A stretch of DNA of 5,026 nucleotides from Parvularcula sp038745625 (lineage in GTDB: Bacteria; Pseudomonadota; Alphaproteobacteria; Caulobacterales; Parvularculaceae): assembly GCA_038745625.1 (NCBI GenBank), contig JBCDLG010000160.1:1-5026 (forward strand), written 5' to 3'. Shown here in pieces: positions 1-5,026 of this stretch. Under the pieces are notes generated by a model. The model ran no database searches. It saw only the letters and a list, made by a program, of their open reading frames with translations, and had not been told where the DNA came from. Numbering within the stretch: position 1 is the first letter of the stretch; the number at the start of each line of letters is the position of its first letter. The position numbers and the translations under genes were made by a program.

Positions 1-8
1 CCCGCCGC

Positions 9-593
9 ATGACCACCTCCCCACCCCGGGCTTGGCAGCGGATGCTGTCGGGCCGTCGTCTTGATATTCTTGATCCCTCGCCGCTGGATGTGGAGGTGGA
101 GGACATTGCCCATGGCCTAGCGCGGGTGGCGCGTTGGAATGGTCAGACCACGGGGCACCTGCCCTTCAATGTGGCGCAGCACTCGGTAATCGTCACCGAC
201 CTCTGCCTTGAGATGAAACCGGACTGGAAACGTGAGTGGCGCCTCGCGGCCCTCCTCCATGACGCGCCGGAATATGTCATCGGCGACATGATCTCACCGT
301 TTAAGGCCGTCCTCGGAGGGAATTACAAAAAGGTCGAGGCGGGCCTTCAGCGCGCCATCCATATCCGCTTTGGCCTGCCAGCCGAGCTTCCTGAACAGGT
401 GGAGAAGACGATCAAAAAGGCTGACCGCGCCTGCGCCTATTTCGAGGCGACACAAATCGCAGGCTTTTCCGTAGACGAAGCAAAGAAGCTCTTCCCCCTT
501 CCCCGCGCGATTGAGCCGTTCTCGATCGACATCCTCTCCACCGAAGAAAGCCAGGCGCTTTACCTTAGGCGTTTCGAAGCGCTTGCCGGTTAG
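9..593 (+). CDS. HD-domain phosphohydrolase, YfbR-like (194 aa)
   Basis: A predicted cytoplasmic metal-dependent HD-superfamily hydrolase, most like the YfbR 5'-deoxynucleotidase group. The likely reaction is removal of phosphate from a nucleotide, but the substrate cannot be read from sequence. The metal-binding set is visible: H58 (in NVAQHS), H84-D85 (in LLHDAPE) and D139 (in KKADRAC). E88 and D93 (in YVIGD) match further YfbR active-site positions. The length fits a single-domain member of the family. There is no signal peptide or membrane segment. The ATG at 9 has only 8 bases before it, so no ribosome binding site can be seen; the frame is open to the window edge, so a start further upstream is possible. 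The N-terminus (AWQRMLSGRR) nevertheless looks like a natural family start. The stop is TAG at 591-593, and the regulator gene follows after 39 bases, so the two are probably co-transcribed. Family call is firm; physiological role is unknown. Confidence 0.85.
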   Translation: MTTSPPRAWQRMLSGRRLDILDPSPLDVEVEDIAHGLARVARWNGQTTGHLPFNVAQHSVIVTDLCLEMKPDWKREWRLAALLHDAPEYVIGDMISPFKAVLGGNYKKVEAGLQRAIHIRFGLPAELPEQVEKTIKKADRACAYFEATQIAGFSVDEAKKLFPLPRAIEPFSIDILSTEESQALYLRRFEALAG

Positions 594-624
594 GGCTTGC
601 AGTGAAACAATCGGCCATCCATTC

Positions 625-630
625 GGAGGG
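625..630 (+). promoter_or_regulatory. Ribosome binding site of the regulator gene
   Basis: GGAGGG at 625-630 is a strong Shine-Dalgarno match, 3-4 bases before the ATG at 633. The spacing is shorter than the usual 5-9, but there is no in-frame alternative ATG close downstream. The Nudix-like domain begins right after this ATG (RLVIGLNVVLAAV), so the start is well supported. Confidence 0.6.
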
Positions 631-632
631 GC

Positions 633-1571
633 ATGGAGAGACGGCTCGTCATTGGGCTCAATGTGGTCCTCGCCGCGGTGAAAGACGGCGAACCCGTGGT
701 GCTGTGTGTGAAGCGCCCCGGCGGGTGGGGCCTGCCCTTTGGCCGGTTTGATCCCGAGGACCACCGCACATTTGAGCTCGCTCTTCGGGACTTTGTGGAA
801 CGGCAAACCGCCCTACCGCTCGAATATGTCGAACAGCTCTACACCTTTGGCGACAAAGGCCGCGAGGCGCCGCGGGCCAGTCTCGTCTCCGGGGACGAGG
901 CCGACCGGATCGTATCGGTGGGCTATCTCGCCCTTTCCTCCGAAGCGCTGACCCCAAGCCTCGAAAGTGCCGCCTGGCGCCGGTGGTCGACCTTTTTTCC
1001 TTGGGAAGACCATCGCGAGGGCAAGGTCCGGAGCCGCGCGGACATCGCGGCGGAACTTCGCGGATGGGCCAAGGGCGACGAGGCGCTCGAAAGCCGGATT
1101 GACATCGCTTTCGGCACCAATGACGACGCGGGCTGGGAGGAAGAGCGCGCCCTCGACCGTTATGAGCTGATGTATGAAGCGCGCCTGGTGGCCGAAGCGC
1201 ACCGGGACCGCGACGGTGTCGAAGGCCCTCTCCTCCACGGCGAAGCGATGATCTCCGACCACAGGCGCATCCTCGCCACCGCGATCGGGCGCCTGCGCGG
1301 CAAGCTTCGCTACCGGCCCGTGATCTTCAAACTGATGGGCGACGAGTTCACCCTGCGGGAGCTGCAGGAAGGCGTGGAGGCGATCCTCGGCTTTGATATC
1401 CATAAGCAGAACTTCCGTCGCAGCGTGGAGACCGCCGGTCTCGTCGAGAAGACCGACACGACGGACCAAGCAACCGGTGGCCGGCCCGCCGCGCTCTACC
1501 GGGCGAGCAGTCTCACGGACGTGCCCACCGCGACGGGCCTGGCCCTGCCCCGCTTCCGCGGCGCCAACTAA
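633..1571 (+). CDS. nadQ: NAD biosynthesis transcriptional regulator, NadQ/NrtR-like (Nudix-like + winged helix, 312 aa)
   Basis: Predicted DNA-binding repressor of NAD synthesis genes, related to NrtR and best matching the alphaproteobacterial NadQ type. Residues about 3-125 form a Nudix-like domain. Its Nudix box, around G37 to R57, is degenerate: D43 stands where the first Glu belongs, the R-E-x-x-E-E core reads R52-D-F-V-E-R, and the closing Gly is missing. This suggests ligand sensing rather than hydrolysis. Residues about 130-205 are a linker region absent from short NrtR proteins, including DRYELMYEARLVAEA. Residues about 208-291 form the winged-helix region, with FTLRELQ (239-245), the signature HKQNFRR (257-263), then GRPAALYR (283-290) in the wing. 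The gene lies just upstream of nadABC, with operator-like palindromes in the gap. In NrtR, ADP-ribose or NAD relieves or modulates DNA binding; the effector here is unknown. Regulator role is firm, while NadQ versus NrtR naming is from recall of the families. Confidence 0.85.
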   Translation: MERRLVIGLNVVLAAVKDGEPVVLCVKRPGGWGLPFGRFDPEDHRTFELALRDFVERQTALPLEYVEQLYTFGDKGREAPRASLVSGDEADRIVSVGYLALSSEALTPSLESAAWRRWSTFFPWEDHREGKVRSRADIAAELRGWAKGDEALESRIDIAFGTNDDAGWEEERALDRYELMYEARLVAEAHRDRDGVEGPLLHGEAMISDHRRILATAIGRLRGKLRYRPVIFKLMGDEFTLRELQEGVEAILGFDIHKQNFRRSVETAGLVEKTDTTDQATGGRPAALYRASSLTDVPTATGLALPRFRGAN

Positions 1572-1582
1572 GCCGGAGCCGC

Positions 1583-1606
1583 GCGGTTCGCCGCATCGTG
1601 CATTTT
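1583..1606 (+). terminator. Weak hairpin after the regulator gene, possible terminator
   Basis: GCGG (1583-1586), a TTCG loop (1587-1590) and CCGC (1591-1594) can form a 4-bp stem. The nearest T-run is TTTT at 1603-1606, eight bases past the stem. The stem is short and the T-run distant, so this may be a weak attenuator between regulator and nadA or simply chance in GC-rich DNA. Confidence 0.15.
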
Positions 1607-1612
1607 GCTGAG

Positions 1613-1633
1613 AAAAGCTCTTGCCGAGCATAA
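1613..1633 (+). promoter_or_regulatory. Candidate operator site 1 (21-bp imperfect palindrome)
   Basis: The arms read AAAAGCTC (1613-1620), a 5-base spacer, then GAGCATAA (1626-1633), with a perfect GCTC/GAGC core. Aligned with site 2 at 1645-1665, 13 of 21 positions agree, including CTC-N5-GAGCA and the trailing AA. It covers the proposed -35 element at 1621-1626. It is probably bound by the adjacent NadQ-type regulator, but no consensus was checked against data. Confidence 0.5.
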
Positions 1634-1651
1634 GTCAGAAGCTCATATACT
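1621..1651 (+). promoter_or_regulatory. Candidate sigma70-type promoter of nadABC
   Basis: TTGCCG (1621-1626) serves as a plausible -35 element and TATACT (1646-1651), one base from TATAAT, as the -10. The spacer is 19 bases, longer than the ideal 17; using CATATA (1644-1649) as the -10 gives 17. Transcription would start near 1657-1660, leaving a leader of about 20 bases before the ATG at 1680. This is the only AT-richer stretch between the regulator and nadA. Confidence 0.45.
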
Positions 1652-1665
1652 CGCCCTGAGCAAAA
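1645..1665 (+). promoter_or_regulatory. Candidate operator site 2 (21-bp imperfect palindrome)
   Basis: The arms read ATATACTC (1645-1652), a 5-base spacer, then GAGCAAAA (1658-1665). It shares the CTC-N5-GAGCA core with site 1. The centre-to-centre distance of 32 bases is about three helical turns, so both would face the same side of the DNA. The left arm contains the proposed -10 element and the right arm covers the expected transcription start, which fits a repressor site. A wider inverted pair, GCTCA (1641-1645) and TGAGC (1657-1661), overlaps it and is an alternative reading. Confidence 0.5.
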
Positions 1666-1668
1666 GTC

Positions 1669-1676
1669 GGAGCAGG
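1669..1676 (+). promoter_or_regulatory. Ribosome binding site that fixes the nadA start
   Basis: GGAG at 1669-1672 lies 7 bases before the ATG at 1680, with a second purine patch AGG at 1674-1676. This supports ATG 1680 over the in-frame TTG at 1605, which would lie upstream of the promoter and read through both operator-like sites. Confidence 0.65.
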
Positions 1677-1679
1677 ATA

Positions 1680-2771
1680 ATGGCTGCCTTCGGGAACGAA
1701 TTTGCGGAAACAACTCAAGAGGATGTGCGGGAGAGAACCGAGCATCTTTACGCCCGCGTAGCGGCGCGCATTCCGCGTTTTGAGTGGGAGCAGATGGCGC
1801 CGCTGGTCGCGCGCATCAACGACCTCAAGGCGGAGAAGAACGCCGTCATCCTGGCGCACAACTATATGACGCCCGAGATCTTCGCCTGTGTCGGCGATAT
1901 CCGCGGCGACAGCTTGCAGCTCGCCAAGGAAGCCGCCGCCACCGATGCGGATGTCATCGTGCAGGCGGGCGTCCACTTCATGGCCGAGACGTCGAAGATC
2001 TTGGCGCCTGAAAAGACCGTGCTGATCCCTTCGATGGAAGCCGGGTGCTCCCTCGCCTCGTCGATCACCGGCGCCGATGTGCGGCTTTTGAAAGAGCGCT
2101 ATCCCGGCGTGCCTGTTGTCACCTATGTGAACACAACGGCTGACGTGAAGGCCGAGACTGACATCTGCTGCACATCGTCGAACGCTGTGCAGGTCGTCGA
2201 ACACATCTGCCAGGAGTTCGGCACCGACCAGGTTATTCTGATCCCTGATCAATATCTCGCCAAGAACGTCGCCCGCATGACCGATAAAAAGGTCATCACC
2301 TGGGCTGGCTCGTGCGAGGTCCATGAACGGTTCACGGCTGAGGACATCCGCGAGATGCGCGCGGGGAACCCAGGTGTTGTGGTTCTCGCCCACCCCGAAT
2401 GCCCTCCGGATGTCTTATCGGAGGCTGACTATGCTGGCTCCACGGCCGCGATGTCTGGCTATGTGCAGAAGAACCAGCCGCGCCAGGTGGTGCTGATCAC
2501 CGAATGTTCGATGTCGGACAATGTGGCGCTGGAGAACCCAGGCGTCGACTTTGTCCGCCCCTGCAACCTCTGCCCGCATATGAAGCAAATCACGCTCGAA
2601 GGCATCTTAGAGGCGCTGGAGACAATGACCCATGAGGTTGTGGTTGATCCGGTGATCGCTGCTCGCGCTCGTGATGCCGTCGAGCGGATGGTGGCGTTGC
2701 CAAGCCCGTCCTCGCCCGCGGCCTTTGATACTGGCCATGGCGGCGACGTGATCTCCGTCGAGCACCGCTAA
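1680..2771 (+). CDS. nadA: Quinolinate synthase NadA (363 aa)
   Basis: A cytoplasmic [4Fe-4S] enzyme that condenses iminoaspartate with dihydroxyacetone phosphate to form quinolinate. The three cluster-binding cysteines expected of the family are visible: C123 (in MEAGCSLA), C212 (in WAGSCEVHE) and C298 (in CNLCPHM). Substrate-site motifs are also present: LAHNYM (58-63), VHFMAETSK around H99, H215, AHPEC (237-241) and YAGST (251-255). The length of 363 residues is slightly above the 347 of E. coli, because of an N-terminal stretch of about 35 residues before the first catalytic domain and a short tail after residue 340. The ATG at 1680 is chosen for its Shine-Dalgarno and for lying downstream of the promoter. 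nadB starts 6 bases after the stop. Repression by the neighbouring regulator is inferred from the palindromes upstream. Identification is very secure. Confidence 0.97.
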   Translation: MAAFGNEFAETTQEDVRERTEHLYARVAARIPRFEWEQMAPLVARINDLKAEKNAVILAHNYMTPEIFACVGDIRGDSLQLAKEAAATDADVIVQAGVHFMAETSKILAPEKTVLIPSMEAGCSLASSITGADVRLLKERYPGVPVVTYVNTTADVKAETDICCTSSNAVQVVEHICQEFGTDQVILIPDQYLAKNVARMTDKKVITWAGSCEVHERFTAEDIREMRAGNPGVVVLAHPECPPDVLSEADYAGSTAAMSGYVQKNQPRQVVLITECSMSDNVALENPGVDFVRPCNLCPHMKQITLEGILEALETMTHEVVVDPVIAARARDAVERMVALPSPSSPAAFDTGHGGDVISVEHR

Positions 2772-2777
2772 CGGCTT

Positions 2778-4316
2778 ATGGATACGAGCCGTGCCCAGGG
2801 CGGCGTGGTGGTCATCGGCGCGGGGCTTGCAGGCCTTTGGACAGCGCTGAAGCTTGCGCCCCACCCTGTCACCGTGATCACTGCTGGCCATCTCGGCGAC
2901 GGCAGCTCCTCCTGGGCCCAAGGCGGCCTGGCGGCGGCCATCGGCCCCGACGATCATCCTCGTCTGCATGCAGAGGATACGATTGCGGCAGGTGCGGGTC
3001 TCTGCGACCCCCATGCCGTCGATGTTCTTTGCGAGAGCGGCCGGGCGGCAGTTGAGGGATTGGCCGTGCTTGGTGTTCCCTTTGACCGTGATCAGGCGGG
3101 CGCTTTTCGGTTGGGCCGTGAGGGGGCGCACCGGCGTCATCGGATTGTCCATGTGGGCGGCGATGAAGCGGGAGCAGCGATCGTCCGCACGCTCGCGGGC
3201 GCTGCGCGGAAGGCGAGCCATATTGAGATCTGTGAACGGATGGTGGCGGAGAAGATCCTGACGTCTGAGGGGCGCGTATCGGGCGCACTCGTTTGGGATA
3301 TCCAAAGCCAGAGCCACGTGATCCTAACGGCCGACAAGGTTGTCCTCGCAACCGGCGGGCTTGGCGGGCTCTACGCTGTCACGACCAACCCGCTTTACGG
3401 CCAAGGCCACGGGCTCGCATTGGCGGCAGAGGCGGGTGCCACCCTGCGCGACCTTGAATTCGTCCAGTTCCACCCAACCGGACTTGATGTCGGCCGCGAC
3501 CCGGCGCCCCTCGCGACCGAGGCGATAAGAGGCGAAGGCGGACAATTGGTCGACGCCCATGGCAACCGCTTTATGGACGCGCTCCACGACGATGCGGAAC
3601 TCGCCCCCAGGGACGTCGTTGCGCGCGGCGTGGCCCGAGCCATCGGTGAGACCGGCGGCGCCTTTCTCGATGTCCGCAGCGCACTGGGCCCGGCTTTTAG
3701 AGAGCGCTTCCCGACGGTCGACGCCGCATGCCGCGACGCCAGTCTTTATCCCGAGACAGATCTTATTCCGATCGCGCCAGCGGCGCACTACCATATGGGC
3801 GGCATCAAAACCGGTCTCGACGCTGAGACTGATGTCGCAGGGCTCTACGCCGTCGGCGAATGCGCCAGCACCGGCGTGCACGGCGCCAACCGTCTCGCCT
3901 CCAACTCCCTTCTCGAGGCGCTTGTCTTTGGCGAGCGGGCTGCCGAGCATATCAAAGCGCAGGAAGAACGGTGGGTGGAGGCTCCAGCCAGCGCAGACGA
4001 GGACGCACTGTCGCACAAGCCAGCGCGCGAGTTGATGCCGCTGCGACGCATGATGGCGGGTCGCGCAGGCCTCCTGCGATCGACAGACGGGCTGGAGGAG
4101 CTGCTCGATCTCTTGGACACCCAACACCCATCAACCGTGAGCGAACGATTGGCCATCGTCGCGGCCACTGGGGTGACGCACTCCGCGCTTGCACGCCAAG
4201 AAAGCCGCGGCGCTCATCAGCGGCTTGATTATCCTGAGACCGATCAACCACGTCACAGCGAGGCACGCCTCACAGGCAAAGATTGGTCGATCACCTTCGT
4301 TGAGAGGCCGTCGTGA
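2778..4316 (+). CDS. nadB: L-aspartate oxidase NadB (512 aa)
   Basis: An FAD-dependent flavoprotein that oxidises L-aspartate to iminoaspartate, using oxygen or fumarate as electron acceptor in the family, and supplies NadA. It is related to succinate dehydrogenase flavoprotein. Visible features: the dinucleotide-binding loop GAGLAG (14-19), SSSWAQGG (43-50), E115 in LGREGAH, ATGG (191-194), QFHPTG with H232, TEAIRGEGG (247-255), APRDVV with R278, HYHMGG with H339, and GANRLASNSLLEA with R372. By my alignment these last match the E. coli active-site residues E121, H244, R290, H351 and R386. The C-terminal helical domain (about 415-512) keeps ESRGAH (475-480). At 512 residues it is a little shorter than the 540 of E. 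coli. No clear Shine-Dalgarno precedes the ATG, which sits 6 bases after the nadA stop, so translation is probably coupled. The stop overlaps the nadC start. Confidence 0.97.
   Translation: MDTSRAQGGVVVIGAGLAGLWTALKLAPHPVTVITAGHLGDGSSSWAQGGLAAAIGPDDHPRLHAEDTIAAGAGLCDPHAVDVLCESGRAAVEGLAVLGVPFDRDQAGAFRLGREGAHRRHRIVHVGGDEAGAAIVRTLAGAARKASHIEICERMVAEKILTSEGRVSGALVWDIQSQSHVILTADKVVLATGGLGGLYAVTTNPLYGQGHGLALAAEAGATLRDLEFVQFHPTGLDVGRDPAPLATEAIRGEGGQLVDAHGNRFMDALHDDAELAPRDVVARGVARAIGETGGAFLDVRSALGPAFRERFPTVDAACRDASLYPETDLIPIAPAAHYHMGGIKTGLDAETDVAGLYAVGECASTGVHGANRLASNSLLEALVFGERAAEHIKAQEERWVEAPASADEDALSHKPARELMPLRRMMAGRAGLLRSTDGLEELLDLLDTQHPSTVSERLAIVAATGVTHSALARQESRGAHQRLDYPETDQPRHSEARLTGKDWSITFVERPS
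4302..4307 (+). promoter_or_regulatory. Ribosome binding site of nadC
   Basis: GAGAGG at 4302-4307, inside the 3' end of nadB, lies 5 bases before the GTG at 4313. It is the only purine-rich patch near the start of the NadC reading frame and supports the GTG as initiator. Confidence 0.55.
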
Positions 4317-5026
4317 CCCTTCCCGTCCCTGAAGATCTCCTCAAACCCCTGATCCTTCGCGCCCTTGACGAAGATCTGGGCCAGGGCGGCGATCTCACCA
4401 GCCTTGCAACCGTCCCGGCGGATCGCACCGCAACAGCGCGGCTCAACACGCGCCAGGCGGGAACCCTTGCCGGCATCGACGTCGCAGCCCTCGTCTTCAC
4501 AACCGTCAGTGATCAGATATCCGTGGCGGCCAACAAGGCCGATGGTGACGCGCTCGCGCCGGGCGACACGCTGCTGACCGCGACCGGGCCAGCACAGTCT
4601 CTTCTGACTGCGGAGCGTACCGCCCTTAACATCCTGAGCCATATGACCGGGATCGCGAGCGCGACGGCCAAGCTGGTCGAGTTGGTTGATGGCACCGGTG
4701 CGCAGCTTGCAGCGACGCGCAAGACCTTGCCTGGCCTCCGGCTTTTGCAAAAATACGCGGTACGCTGCGGTGGCGGCATGACCCACCGCATGAGCCTCTC
4801 CGACGCGGTGATGATCAAGGACAATCACATTGTGGCCGCGGGCGGGATCACCGAAGCCATTGCGAAAGCGCGCGCTTATGCGGGGCATACGGTCAAAATT
4901 GAAGTCGAGGTCGATACCATCGCGCAGCTGGAGGAGATCCTCCCCCTTCGGCCGGATATCGTTCTTCTCGATAATATGGGAACGGAGGACCTGAAGCGTG
5001 CTGTCAGCCTCGCAAAAGGTCAGACG
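4313..5026 (+). CDS. nadC: Nicotinate-nucleotide pyrophosphorylase (quinolinate phosphoribosyltransferase) NadC, 3' end cut by window
   Basis: Converts quinolinate and PRPP to nicotinate mononucleotide, CO2 and pyrophosphate, the third step of the pathway and its entry into the shared NAD route. The frame opens with GTG at 4313, overlapping the nadB stop as GTGA, and runs 238 codons to the window edge. About 45-55 residues are missing compared with the usual 280-297. The N-terminal sandwich domain covers about residues 1-110 and the barrel follows. Key positions match: R102 (in TAERTALN), TRKTLPGLR (135-143) with K137, H158-R159, K169 in MIKDNH, E199 in IEVEV, and D220 in LLDN. By my alignment these match Salmonella R105, K140, R162, K172, E201 and D222. 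An oddity is T157, where most homologues have Asn in the NHR motif. Overlap with nadB implies translational coupling. Identification is very secure. Confidence 0.95.
   Translation, partial: MTLPVPEDLLKPLILRALDEDLGQGGDLTSLATVPADRTATARLNTRQAGTLAGIDVAALVFTTVSDQISVAANKADGDALAPGDTLLTATGPAQSLLTAERTALNILSHMTGIASATAKLVELVDGTGAQLAATRKTLPGLRLLQKYAVRCGGGMTHRMSLSDAVMIKDNHIVAAGGITEAIAKARAYAGHTVKIEVEVDTIAQLEEILPLRPDIVLLDNMGTEDLKRAVSLAKGQT

Noticed and set aside
594..632. Possible promoter or operator between the HD gene and the regulator
   Set aside because: The 39 bases contain no CTC-N5-GAG pair and no convincing -10/-35 pair, only the ribosome binding site; read-through from the HD gene is simpler.
813..1631. 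272-codon open frame on the minus strand opposite the regulator gene
   Set aside because: Shadow of the regulator reading frame; low-complexity, Arg/Gly/Ala-rich translation and no family resemblance.
1605..1679. In-frame TTG start at 1605 adding 25 residues to NadA
   Set aside because: The extra stretch covers the proposed promoter and both operator-like palindromes, has no good ribosome binding site, and does not resemble NadA. ATG 1680 has GGAG at a 7-base spacing.
1635..2393. 252-codon open frame on the minus strand within nadA
   Set aside because: Antisense shadow in GC-rich coding DNA; the sense strand encodes an intact NadA and the antisense product has no recognisable motif.
3324..4127. 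267-codon open frame on the minus strand within nadB
   Set aside because: Antisense shadow; nadB is complete and conserved across this span.
4253..4888. 211-codon open frame on the minus strand across the nadB-nadC junction
   Set aside because: It lies opposite a continuous NadC reading frame that starts with GTG and carries all key active-site residues, so the sense strand is the coding one.

Overview
The window carries a compact de novo NAD biosynthesis locus, all on the + strand, from what looks like an alphaproteobacterium. The lineage call rests on high GC with GC-rich third codon positions, on the gene order HD hydrolase - NadQ-type regulator - nadA - nadB - nadC, and on the long NadQ-type regulator (Nudix-like domain plus C-terminal winged helix), which I associate with Alphaproteobacteria. 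A placement near Hyphomonadales, Parvularculales or Rhodobacterales is only a guess.

Layout. Positions 9-593 encode an HD-domain nucleotide phosphohydrolase of the YfbR-like type; its upstream region is outside the window. After 39 bases comes the regulator gene (633-1571), whose product has a degenerate, probably ligand-sensing Nudix domain and a DNA-binding C-terminus. A 108-base gap (1572-1679) follows. It holds a plausible promoter and two matching 21-bp imperfect palindromes that cover its -35 and -10 elements. Then come nadA (1680-2771), nadB (2778-4316, 6 bases after nadA) and nadC (from a GTG at 4313, overlapping the nadB stop by 4 bases and running off the right edge).

How the genes work together. 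NadB oxidises L-aspartate to iminoaspartate. NadA condenses this with dihydroxyacetone phosphate to give quinolinate. NadC converts quinolinate and PRPP to nicotinate mononucleotide. The tight spacing suggests one translationally coupled nadABC transcript. The regulator next door probably binds the palindromes and represses the operon when an NAD-related ligand is plentiful. The HD hydrolase probably shares a transcript with the regulator, and its substrate is unknown.

No mobile element, CRISPR array, tRNA, rRNA or phage gene is visible. The enzymes keep their catalytic residues and nothing looks broken. The most rewarding signal is the paired operator-like sites over the nadA promoter. I see no evidence of an undescribed system.
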